Assembly (NCBI GenBank): GCA_001899315.1
Contig: MOYA01000005.1
Coordinates: 189,925-253,924, forward strand
Direction: 5' to 3'
Source of the DNA: Candidatus Obscuribacter phosphatis
GTDB lineage: Bacteria; Cyanobacteriota; Vampirovibrionia; Obscuribacterales; Obscuribacteraceae
Length of the DNA: 64,000 nucleotides
Shown here: piece by piece, positions 52,282 to 59,776 of the stretch
Position numbering within the stretch: the first letter of the stretch is position 1
How the letters are laid out: the number at the start of each line of letters is the position of its first letter
Notes under the pieces: generated by a model
What the model saw: the letters and a program-made list of their open reading frames with translations, nothing else
Told to the model about the DNA's origin: nothing
The model's database searches: none
Translations under genes and position numbers: made by a program

Positions 52282-52620
52282 TCAGAAACCGACGGCGATC
52301 AGGTAGACACCACTGACCACCGCTATCACCGCCATGGCGATCATGGTCCAGAGCATGCCCATACCGAAGGCGCGCGAGACATCACCGGCGGTGCCACCAC
52401 CCTTGCGAGCGGCATAACCCCGCCAGACGCCGACGCCGACCACGCCCAGAGCCATCGGCAGCCAGAAGCTGGAGAAGACGGAGGCGACCGCGATGGCGAC
52501 CATCAGGGCGTAGTAGCCGAAGAATCCGCCCAGGGCGAAGACAACGGCGAGCACCAGTCCGATGACCGACCAACGCATGGTGGCGGGCCAGTTGGAGAAG
52601 CGCAGCTTTTCCTTGTTCAT
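52282..52620 (-). CDS. Small membrane protein, 112 aa
   Basis: ATG 52620 with RBS AAAGGACTCACC. Three or four hydrophobic segments: about 17-37 (WSVIGLVLAVVFALGGFFGY), 38-65 and 90-110 (MLWTMIAMAVIAVVSGVYLI), with a basic loop GYAARKGGGTAGD. No known family. It lies between the NAD synthetase-nicotinamidase gene and the RNA ligase, with hairpins on both sides; possibly a membrane anchor or a nicotinamide/nucleoside-related transporter component, but that is speculation. Confidence 0.7.
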   Translation of the reverse strand: MNKEKLRFSNWPATMRWSVIGLVLAVVFALGGFFGYYALMVAIAVASVFSSFWLPMALGVVGVGVWRGYAARKGGGTAGDVSRAFGMGMLWTMIAMAVIAVVSGVYLIAVGF

Positions 52621-52654
52621 GGTGAGTCCTTTTCCTTGCTTTGCATAGCAAAAG

Positions 52655-52681
52655 AGAGCCGCACCTTTTGCCTGGTGCGGC
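52655..52681 (-). promoter_or_regulatory. Intercistronic hairpin after nadE-pncA fusion
   Basis: GAGCCGCACC / GGTGCGGCTC, perfect ten-bp stem with an eight-base loop, between the fusion stop (52707) and the membrane gene start. Confidence 0.75.
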
Positions 52682-52706
52682 TCCCTTTGCTGGTTTCGAA
52701 CTTGGT

Positions 52707-55613
52707 TTACTTGCCGGCGGCGGCAGGCAGCACGGCGTCGCTGTTCACCACCTCGATGCCGGCGGCCTTGAGCTCGGCGATCACCGGCTCGACCGGGCCC
52801 AGCCCGCGGCAGGCGTCGATCACGACCCGCACCTTGAAGGGCGAACCCTTGTAGGTCTCGGCCGCGGCGTCGAGCGCCGTGAACTTGACGCAGTAGTCGG
52901 TGGCCAGACCGATGACATCGACCTCGATGGCTTCGGCGCCGGCTTCGACGGCCTTCTGCACCATCCACTCGGCCAGACCGGTGGAAGTGCCGAGGAAGGG
53001 GTACTGCGCCTTGAGCTCGGCAGAAGCCGACTTGCCGTTGTCGTAGAAGGCGGAGTAGCTGTCCACCCGCTTGTCCATGCCCTTGCGCACGGTGAAGGCG
53101 ACGACGGTGCGGTCGAGGCCCGGCAGGAAGTCGGCATCGGCGGTGTTCTGCACACCGTGCACGGTCCAGAACTTCTGGTTCAGGCCGCTGAGCACGCCGT
53201 CTTCGAAGGGACTTTTGCCGGGGTTGTTGGCGGCGAAGCTGCCATGGTCGGCCGGATGCCAGTCCTGGCTGTCGACGACGTAGTTGTAGCGGCCACTGCG
53301 CGAGAGCTTGTTGGCCGGTTCGACGACCTCGTCACCGTTGGGAACGGGCAGCGTGCCCTTGGAGCCGAAGCAGTTCTGGAGGTCGACGCGGACGAGGAAG
53401 CGGATGACCTTGGTGATTGCGTTCATGGGGTTCTTTCCTTGCAGGCTTGCACCCTGCGGGGTTTCGATTTGCGCTTGCGCAGCAGGCTCATTCGAGACCT
53501 GCTCCAGAAGCTCCCTTTCCTTCGACTGCGTCCAGGCAATCCAGGCATCCCCTTCGGCGTCGCTCGGCATGCGCCAATCGCCGCGGGGCGACAGGCTGAT
53601 CGAGCCGACCTTGGGTCCGTCGGGCAAGCAAGAACGCTTGAACTGATTGTCGAAGAAACGAACCAGGAAGTCCTTCAGCCACTTGATGATGTCGGCATCG
53701 GAATACTTCCCGTCGAACTTGGCTTGGCGCGCCAGATAGAACATCTTTTCGGGAGTCTCCCCGAAGCGCACCATGTGATAGAGGAAGAAGTCGACCAGCT
53801 CATAGGGACCGACCTTTTCTTCGGTCTTCTGAGCGATCTTGCCGTCCTTGCCCGTGGGCAAGAGTTCCGGCGAAATCTCGGTGCCGACGATGTCGACCAG
53901 CACGGTGCGGGTCTCGCCATCGAACACCTTGAGAGCAGCCCAGTGCACCAAGAACTTCACCAGTGTCTTGGGCACCGAGCAGTTGACGTTGTACATCGAC
54001 ATGTGGTCGCCGTTGTACGTGCACCAGCCCTTGGCCAATTCGGAAACGTCACCGGTGCCGATGACGAAGCCGTTGTCCATGAGGATCTTGGTGCGCATGC
54101 GAGCCTGGACATTCTCGAAGAAGAGGTCCTTGAGTTCCTGCCCGCTTGCCACGGCCTGCTCCTGCGCCGCCACCAGAAGAGCGGTGAACCGCTGCACATC
54201 CAGACCCTTGAGCTCGATGCCGAAGGGCTTGTAGCCTTCTTCCTGCATCTGAGCCAGACAGGCCTGGCGGATATCCACTTCGCGAGCAGTGATGCCCAGG
54301 TGCTGCATGAGCGCGTGGGCATTGCCCTTGGTGCGCGCCGTTGTGCCATAGCCGGGCATGGTGTAGCCGATGATGTTGCGGCGCGGGATGCCGAGCATGT
54401 CGAAGGTGCGTGCGGCAACGATGAGAGCGAGCGTGCTATCGAGCCCGCCCGAAACACCGATGGTCACCCGCGGGTCCTTGCCCGAGCGAGCGCGCAGACG
54501 CTCCAGACGCTTGGCCAAGGCCGCGGTCTGGATGTTGAAGATCTCATGGCAGCGGGCGTCGAGACTGGCCTGGTCCTTGGGCACGAAGGGATGCGCATCC
54601 ACGAAGCGCTTGAGCTTTTCAGGCAGGCGCACCGCACCCACTTGGAAGTCGACGCGGCGGAAACGACGCACCGACGCCAGCTGCGCTTGGCAGTCGGCGA
54701 AGGTGGCATTGACCAGACGCTCCTGCACGATGCGCTCCAGGTCGACTTCGGCGCTCAAGAGCAGGCTCTCCCGCTCGAAGCGCTTGTTCTCGGCCAGGAA
54801 ACTGCCGTTCTCGCAGATCATCGAGTGACCGCTGAAGACCACGTCGGTGGTCGACTCGTGCACACCCGAGCTGACATAGACATAGGCACAGATGTTGTGC
54901 GAGGCATGGCTGGAGACGAGTTCACGCCGGAAGGCCATCTTGCCCACCAACTCGTTGCTGGCTGAGAGATTGACCAGGAGGGTGGCGTTGTTGAGCGCAG
55001 CCAGAGTGCCGGGCGTGAGGGGAGCCCAGGCGTCTTCGCAGATCTCGGCACCGATGACCAGTTCGGGGAAGTCGACAGCCTGGAAGAGCAGGTCGACGCC
55101 GACCGGGACTGTCTCACCGAAGATATTGACGTGGGTGGTGGAGCCGAGGGCCGGCGAGGCGGCAAACCAGCGCTTCTCGTAGAACTCTTTGTAGTTGGGC
55201 AAGAAAGTCTTGGGCACGATGCCCAGAATCTTGCCGGCACTGAGAGCGACGGCGCAATTGAAGAGCTTGCCGTCGATGACGACCGGCGCCCCGACAAAGA
55301 CGATGCCACCGAAGTCGACGCTGGCAGCCTTGACAGACTTGAGCGCTTCCATGGTGGCATTGAGGAGCGAGCGCTGCTGGAAGAGATCGGCGCAGGTGTA
55401 ACCGGTCAAACCCAGCTCGGGGAAGACCAGCACCCGCACATCTTCGGCGGCGGCGCGAGCCATGAGAGAAACAGTCTCGGCGGCATTGAATGCCGGATTG
55501 CCGACTGCCAGCTTGGGCACGGCGGCGGCAACCTTGATGAAGCCGAGGCTTGAAGTCTGGGGCGCGGCGACATAAGCCGTTCGCGCCTCTGTATTGTTGT
55601 TTTTGTCAGTCAT
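52707..55613 (-). CDS. nadE: Fused glutamine-dependent NAD synthetase and nicotinamidase
   Basis: 968 residues, RBS GAGGAAAG. Residues about 22-300: nitrilase-type glutaminase with triad Glu66 (FPELGLTGY), Lys135 (GIVPKTFLP), Cys192 (GAEICEDAW). Residues about 360-690: NAD synthetase with PP-loop SGGLDST near 388-394. After a Gln/Ala/Pro linker, residues about 730-968 form a nicotinamidase: VDLQNCFG (Asp), DSQDWHPADHGSF (metal site), VRKGMDK (Lys) and GLATDYCVKF (Cys). So one chain both turns nicotinamide to nicotinate and makes NAD from its adenylated form, the first and last steps of the salvage route. An internal AAGGAAAG before ATG 53426 could also start nicotinamidase separately. No stop or frameshift lies between the domains. 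Confidence 0.93.
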   Translation of the reverse strand: MTDKNNNTEARTAYVAAPQTSSLGFIKVAAAVPKLAVGNPAFNAAETVSLMARAAAEDVRVLVFPELGLTGYTCADLFQQRSLLNATMEALKSVKAASVDFGGIVFVGAPVVIDGKLFNCAVALSAGKILGIVPKTFLPNYKEFYEKRWFAASPALGSTTHVNIFGETVPVGVDLLFQAVDFPELVIGAEICEDAWAPLTPGTLAALNNATLLVNLSASNELVGKMAFRRELVSSHASHNICAYVYVSSGVHESTTDVVFSGHSMICENGSFLAENKRFERESLLLSAEVDLERIVQERLVNATFADCQAQLASVRRFRRVDFQVGAVRLPEKLKRFVDAHPFVPKDQASLDARCHEIFNIQTAALAKRLERLRARSGKDPRVTIGVSGGLDSTLALIVAARTFDMLGIPRRNIIGYTMPGYGTTARTKGNAHALMQHLGITAREVDIRQACLAQMQEEGYKPFGIELKGLDVQRFTALLVAAQEQAVASGQELKDLFFENVQARMRTKILMDNGFVIGTGDVSELAKGWCTYNGDHMSMYNVNCSVPKTLVKFLVHWAALKVFDGETRTVLVDIVGTEISPELLPTGKDGKIAQKTEEKVGPYELVDFFLYHMVRFGETPEKMFYLARQAKFDGKYSDADIIKWLKDFLVRFFDNQFKRSCLPDGPKVGSISLSPRGDWRMPSDAEGDAWIAWTQSKERELLEQVSNEPAAQAQIETPQGASLQGKNPMNAITKVIRFLVRVDLQNCFGSKGTLPVPNGDEVVEPANKLSRSGRYNYVVDSQDWHPADHGSFAANNPGKSPFEDGVLSGLNQKFWTVHGVQNTADADFLPGLDRTVVAFTVRKGMDKRVDSYSAFYDNGKSASAELKAQYPFLGTSTGLAEWMVQKAVEAGAEAIEVDVIGLATDYCVKFTALDAAAETYKGSPFKVRVVIDACRGLGPVEPVIAELKAAGIEVVNSDAVLPAAAGK

Positions 55614-55674
55614 AGTCTTTCCTCAGGCGATTAGCCTTGTATAGCAGATTATCTCAGGTCGGGCTCATTTCTTC

Positions 55675-56787
55675 TCAGACGAGCTCGGCCCGCCCCTTGG
55701 AAACAGCCACCGCCAGAAGATCTGCGATGGATTGAACAAGCAGAAAGTCGTCGGCTTGAAGCACCGCCTGCGGGTGCGAATCGGTGACGACGACAGACTT
55801 GAAGACACCGGAGTCCATCAGACGCTTCTTGGCGCCGGGAGGGAGGACGCCATGAGTGAGGATAGCCACCACACCGGAGGCGCCGCGGTCGAGATAGGCC
55901 TTGGCCGCTTTGACCAGGCTGCCGCCGGTGCGCACCATATCGTCGTAGATGATCACCAGCTTGCCCGCAACGTCGGCCGAGATGTCCTGCACCTCGGTCT
56001 CGACGCCGCTGGTGCGACGCTTGATGATGAAGGCCGGCTCGGCTTTCAAACCGAGAGCCACCATATCGCGACTGAGACTGTCCACCCACTTCACCCGACC
56101 GGTGTCAGTGGAAGCGAAAACAAAGGGCTCGAGCAGAGCAGCCTTCTTCTGGGCGGCATTGAGGCTCTTCAGCCCCTTGCGCTGGCGGTAGTCGTTGAGC
56201 ACCAGCATCTTGGCCGCTTCGATGATGACCGGCTTGGCATAGACATGGTGGGTTTTGATGCCGTGCTCGAAATAGTGCTGCTGACCTTCGGTGTGCATGT
56301 CGACCATGAAGACGCTCGCCTTGGGAACGCCGCGCAGCATGGCAGAGATGAGCACAGCCCGGGTCTTGGCCTTGACTGCTTCGCCCGGCTTGACGGCGCG
56401 CTCCATGGTGGAATAGCCGAAGTAGGGAATGCATACCCGGATTTCTTCGGCGCCCGCCTCTTCCATCTTGTGGCAGAGGTCGAGCAGATCCATGGTTTCG
56501 CGATCGTCCACGGTACCGGCGACGATGACGACACAGCGGTCTTCCACGTCGGTCATGAGACGCAGATAGCGCTCGCCGTCGGGGAAGGGAACATCAGCCG
56601 GGCTGGGATTGCCCTTGGAGTCCATGGAACGAGCCAGGACACCTTCTTCGAAAAGACCGGTGACCATCATGCGCTTGGCCATGTACTCGTAGCCCACGCT
56701 GGCAAAGAGAATCGGCTTGACGCCGTAGCGCAGTTTCACCTGCGGCTGGCGGCGGGAACGAGGCGTTTTTTTATCAGACTGGGTCAT
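55675..56787 (-). CDS. prs: Ribose-phosphate pyrophosphokinase-like (PRPP synthetase)
   Basis: 370 residues from ATG 56787 (RBS AGAAGGTAAAAC). Makes PRPP from ribose 5-phosphate and ATP. Motifs: DVPFPDGERYLRL (ATP region), VDMHTEGQQHYF in the place of VDLHxxQIQGFF, and the PRPP loop IIYDDMVRTGGSLVKAA. It is longer than common Prs (about 315) by an N-terminal extension and an insert (RQRKGLKSLNAAQKKAALLE). Divergent sequence resembles the phage/nicotinamide-associated Prs group. It supplies PRPP for the neighbouring nicotinate phosphoribosyltransferase, which explains its location. Confidence 0.9.
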   Translation of the reverse strand: MTQSDKKTPRSRRQPQVKLRYGVKPILFASVGYEYMAKRMMVTGLFEEGVLARSMDSKGNPSPADVPFPDGERYLRLMTDVEDRCVVIVAGTVDDRETMDLLDLCHKMEEAGAEEIRVCIPYFGYSTMERAVKPGEAVKAKTRAVLISAMLRGVPKASVFMVDMHTEGQQHYFEHGIKTHHVYAKPVIIEAAKMLVLNDYRQRKGLKSLNAAQKKAALLEPFVFASTDTGRVKWVDSLSRDMVALGLKAEPAFIIKRRTSGVETEVQDISADVAGKLVIIYDDMVRTGGSLVKAAKAYLDRGASGVVAILTHGVLPPGAKKRLMDSGVFKSVVVTDSHPQAVLQADDFLLVQSIADLLAVAVSKGRAELV

Positions 56788-56817
56788 TGTTTTACCTTCT
56801 GTATCTAGATTGTGCCC

Positions 56818-56848
56818 AGCGGGCCGAATCTTGCGATTCGACCCGCTA
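56818..56848 (-). promoter_or_regulatory. Intercistronic hairpin between pncB and prs
   Basis: AGCGGGCCGAATC / GATTCGACCCGCT stem-loop with one mismatch and a TTGC loop, in the 84-base gap. Confidence 0.7.
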
Positions 56849-56871
56849 CCTAAACATGAGCGCCTCGTGCC

Positions 56872-58062
56872 TTACTTGCGCGTCGCGCTGTCGAGGGGGG
56901 TGCCGAAGTGGGTCCAGAGCGCCACGCGAATGGCGTCCCGGTCACCGCTGGCCTTCTCGGGGTTGTCCGAGAGCTTGACCACCGGGGTGGCTTTGCCGGC
57001 GTTGTCTTCCACCTCGGAAAGCTTGATGACGATGGACAGCGCCGGGCTGCCGTCGTAATCGTTGCTCAGCGAAGTGCCGATGCCGAACCAGCAGCGACCG
57101 CCGCGCTCGCTCACCCACTTGTGGATCTCGATGGCGCTGTCGGCGGTGTTGCCGTCGGTGAAGCCGAGAGGCTTGCTGCGCCAGTCGATCTTGAGCGAGG
57201 TGTAGTGGTCGATCATCTTCTGCGCCCAGACATAGGGGTCGCCCGAGTCGTGACGCACCGAGTCGAAGAGGCGCGCGAGCACGCCGTCGAAATCGCGCAG
57301 GAAGGCGTCGGTGCCGTAGGTGTCGGGCAGCGCGGTGCCGAGGTTGCCCTCATAGACCGAGTTCCAGTTCTGCAGCGCGAAGCGGTTGGCGTGCTTGAGC
57401 GAATACAGGGCGGAATGCGCCATGATCCACTCGTGAGCCATCGTGCCGATGGCCTTGACGCCGTACTTCATGGCCAGATAGACGTTGCTCGTGCCGGTGA
57501 AGTTCTTGAACTGCTTGCCGACACGCACGACGCGCTCCTGCGCCTCGAAGTTGCGACGACGGCGCGTGCCGAAGTCACCCCAGGCAACGCCGGCGTCGTG
57601 GAGCTTCTGCGCCTTGGCGAGCATCTTCTCGTCCTGGCCGTCCTCGCTCCAGTCGGTCTCGATCTTCTCGAAGTAGACCTCGCTGGTCAGCGCCAAGAGC
57701 GGCACTTCCCAGAAGATCGTGTTGCACCAGAGACCCTTGATCTCCATCTGCAGGTTGTTCGAGTTGTCGAGCCAGACCCGCACTTCCCGGGGGTCGTAGC
57801 GGTAGGCGGCGAGGAAGTCCCAGAAGGTGCGGTTGATCCAGGGCATCTGCACTTCGCAGAAGGCACGCTCGTCTCGGGCGAGGCTGAGCTTGGACATGGC
57901 CTTGATGCGCCGCTTCAGCTCCTTGAGCGCCTCCGGCGTCCACTTGCCCTTCCCCTTGCGATCGGTGAAGCGGTAGCTGACGCGCAGGTTGGGAAAGAGC
58001 CGCAGCACTGCGTTGGCCATGGAAAACTTGTACAGATCGTTGTCGATGATAGAGCGGATCAT
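56872..58062 (-). CDS. pncB: Nicotinate phosphoribosyltransferase
   Basis: 396 residues; ATG 58062 with RBS TGGAG selected over the longer frame. Converts nicotinate and PRPP to nicotinate mononucleotide. The start SIIDNDLYKFSMANAVLRLF, the loop YRFTDR, the substrate region GTSNVYLAMKYGVKAIGTMA with HEWIMAH (catalytic/phosphorylated His), and VRHDSGDP plus GFTDGN are PncB hallmarks; length and order resemble E. coli PncB rather than NadV-type nicotinamide enzymes. It lies 44 bases after nadD and before prs, so three consecutive salvage enzymes are coexpressed. Confidence 0.92.
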   Translation of the reverse strand: MIRSIIDNDLYKFSMANAVLRLFPNLRVSYRFTDRKGKGKWTPEALKELKRRIKAMSKLSLARDERAFCEVQMPWINRTFWDFLAAYRYDPREVRVWLDNSNNLQMEIKGLWCNTIFWEVPLLALTSEVYFEKIETDWSEDGQDEKMLAKAQKLHDAGVAWGDFGTRRRRNFEAQERVVRVGKQFKNFTGTSNVYLAMKYGVKAIGTMAHEWIMAHSALYSLKHANRFALQNWNSVYEGNLGTALPDTYGTDAFLRDFDGVLARLFDSVRHDSGDPYVWAQKMIDHYTSLKIDWRSKPLGFTDGNTADSAIEIHKWVSERGGRCWFGIGTSLSNDYDGSPALSIVIKLSEVEDNAGKATPVVKLSDNPEKASGDRDAIRVALWTHFGTPLDSATRK

Positions 58063-58106
58063 GTGTTTACTCCAGTTTGGGTTTTCAGGTTCGTCCTGAG
58101 GGCTGG

Positions 58107-58850
58107 TTAGTGGAAACGAAAGCGCTTGAGGACACGATTCCAGAGGCGCTTCGTATTGAAAGAGAACCGCCGCCACTGTTTCTGAAAAACAGTGCCTCTC
58201 TGCGGCGTCTTGCAGCCGTAGAGCCCGCGGTCACGGATGATCTGCCAGACTTCAGGCAGCACCATGTACCAAATCGACTGCTGCTGCGAGACACGCTTGC
58301 GCAGCAGTGTGCTCGAAACAGGCGGAGCTGGGCAGAAATCGAGATAGTCGATCTTGATCTCGACCTGGTCTTTGAACTTCTCGACAAGGATGGCGCCCCA
58401 CTGGCGAGAAAGTTCGTTGGTGTGCCCTTCACGGGTGAAGACCAAGAGTCTCACCATCGGGAAAAGCTCGACCGCGCCGGTCCATACGCCGACATTCCAT
58501 TCATAGTCGGGGTCGAGATACTCAGACGAAATCATCAGGCAGATCTCGGTATCCGGACCATAAATGTCCCGCAGCTGGCGAATGGTGAGAAGCGTGTAGG
58601 ACTTGCCTGGGCGCTTCAATTCCAGATCGCAGGCTTCGAAAAAGCAGTTGGGCGCGCAGGCCGCTTCCACCATCTCGTGACGGATGTGAGCGGGGGTGGC
58701 ACCCACCGGCTTGTGGGGAGGGTTGGCGCTGGTGACGAAAAGGACCTTGTCGAGTTGAAAGGCCTCTCGAGTCATTTCGGCGCACAAAAGATGGCCTACG
58801 TGAGGGGGGTCGAACTTCCCTCCGTAGAAGCCGATGCGTTTTGGCTTCAT
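58107..58850 (-). CDS. nadD: Nicotinate-nucleotide adenylyltransferase
   Basis: 247 residues; ATG 58850 with strong RBS TGGAGG. Transfers AMP to nicotinate mononucleotide to give NaAD. Nucleotidyltransferase motifs: GFYGGKFDPPHVGHLL (residues 7-22), FVTSANPPHKPVGATPAHIR, and near residue 178 PVSSTLLRKRV (ISSTxxR). The C-terminal 35 residues are very basic (KQWRRFSFNTKRLWNRVLKR) and extra compared with usual NadD, perhaps an RNA or membrane contact. First gene of the NAD series; a structured leader of 200 bases or more precedes it. Confidence 0.9.
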   Translation of the reverse strand: MKPKRIGFYGGKFDPPHVGHLLCAEMTREAFQLDKVLFVTSANPPHKPVGATPAHIRHEMVEAACAPNCFFEACDLELKRPGKSYTLLTIRQLRDIYGPDTEICLMISSEYLDPDYEWNVGVWTGAVELFPMVRLLVFTREGHTNELSRQWGAILVEKFKDQVEIKIDYLDFCPAPPVSSTLLRKRVSQQQSIWYMVLPEVWQIIRDRGLYGCKTPQRGTVFQKQWRRFSFNTKRLWNRVLKRFRFH

Positions 58851-58857
58851 GTTTGAT

Positions 58858-59062
58858 TAACCTCCAGGCTTGGCGGCGCTGAGCGCCAGCAAAGCCGTTT
58901 GAGTTAGAACTTGGGTCGGCGATAGCTCGGCCAAGGCTCTAAGGAACCAAGGGACGTCTAGAGCCGACGAACACAGAGACTGCGTCAGACCTGCTGGCTG
59001 CTTCTACAAAAACCAAGTCTGCAACCGGTGCCTACCGAAGACGTCGCATCAGCGCCCGTTCG
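58858..59062 (-). promoter_or_regulatory. Structured leader of the NAD operon
   Basis: On the minus strand the region before nadD contains GGCTCTA/TAGAGCC and, directly before the RBS, GGCTTTGCTGGCGCT/AGCGCCGCCAAGCC, a strong hairpin ending at the Shine-Dalgarno. Such a layout could regulate initiation. It does not match by eye the known NAD-I (nadA) or NAD-II (pnuC) riboswitch cores. The gap 58851-59308 holds no gene. Confidence 0.5.
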
Positions 59063-59308
59063 TTCGGAAAGTATTGGTTATATGCAGGTTTAGTTCTCGA
59101 TAGGCATTTACAGGTTTAGACGTATAGTGAGGTCTTGAGACTAATAATTAAGGTGACTAATGGCAACCCTGTCTAAGCTTTGTAAAGCTGAAGAGGCTAT
59201 AACCTTCGCGTTGAAATCAGTAAAAGACTATGGCTTTGAACTATTAAGTTAGTGAGGCCTTAACTAGCGGGGGTAGCGCGAGTTGCCAAGAGCCCACGCT
59301 AAACGGCT

Positions 59309-59560
59309 TTACTTATGTAATGAACCCAAGCCCGGCTGCTTCTTTTTTTCCTCTTCAAAAAGCTTGTCCATGTCTACATCATCAGAGCCCTGTTCGCGAG
59401 CGCTCTGTCCATCTGCCCCCCTTACATGGGGACTTTCAATAGAGGGATTTTCAGCCTCTTCTTTCACTTGCAAGAACCAAACAAAAACACCGACCAAGAC
59501 AAAAACACAAGCGACAATGGCGATTATGAGATTTCTTTGTACATTTTGTCCTGTGGTCAA
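59309..59560 (-). CDS. Small single-helix membrane protein, TTG start, 83 aa
   Basis: No in-frame ATG fits; TTG at 59560 is preceded at seven bases by GCGAGGAG, so I take it as the start. One membrane helix at about residues 11-30 (LIIAIVACVFVLVGVFVWFL) and a charged outside or inside tail (ESPHVRGADGQ, DMDKLFEEEKKKQPG). Function unknown. It lies between the NAD operon and the GMC oxidoreductase gene, which ends at its own terminator. Confidence 0.6.
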   Translation of the reverse strand: MTTGQNVQRNLIIAIVACVFVLVGVFVWFLQVKEEAENPSIESPHVRGADGQSAREQGSDDVDMDKLFEEEKKKQPGLGSLHK

Positions 59561-59679
59561 TTGCAGACTCCTCGCACTCTTGAACCGGTAAATCAAATAA
59601 CTAGTACTGGTAATTGGTATGCCCAGTCAGGCGCAAAATCAATATGCTCGCCGAGATAACATTACACTATATAGTATTA

Positions 59680-59717
59680 AAAAAGAAAAAGATAGGGAAG
59701 CCTGAGACTTCCCTATC
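59680..59717 (-). terminator. Intrinsic terminator of the GMC oxidoreductase-hydrolase gene
   Basis: GATAGGGAAG / CTTCCCTATC stem with TCTCAGG-type loop on the minus strand, followed by TTTTTCTTTTTT; 60 bases after the stop at 59777. Confidence 0.92.
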
Positions 59718-59776
59718 ACCCTAGAACTGTGAGGGAGCTTCGCAGTCGCGGAAATGACGCAAAGCCCCCTCATGGC

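Noticed and set aside
52641..54965. 774-codon plus-strand open frame opposite NAD synthetase
   Set aside because: Shadow of nadE-pncA, which has complete active-site motifs on the minus strand.
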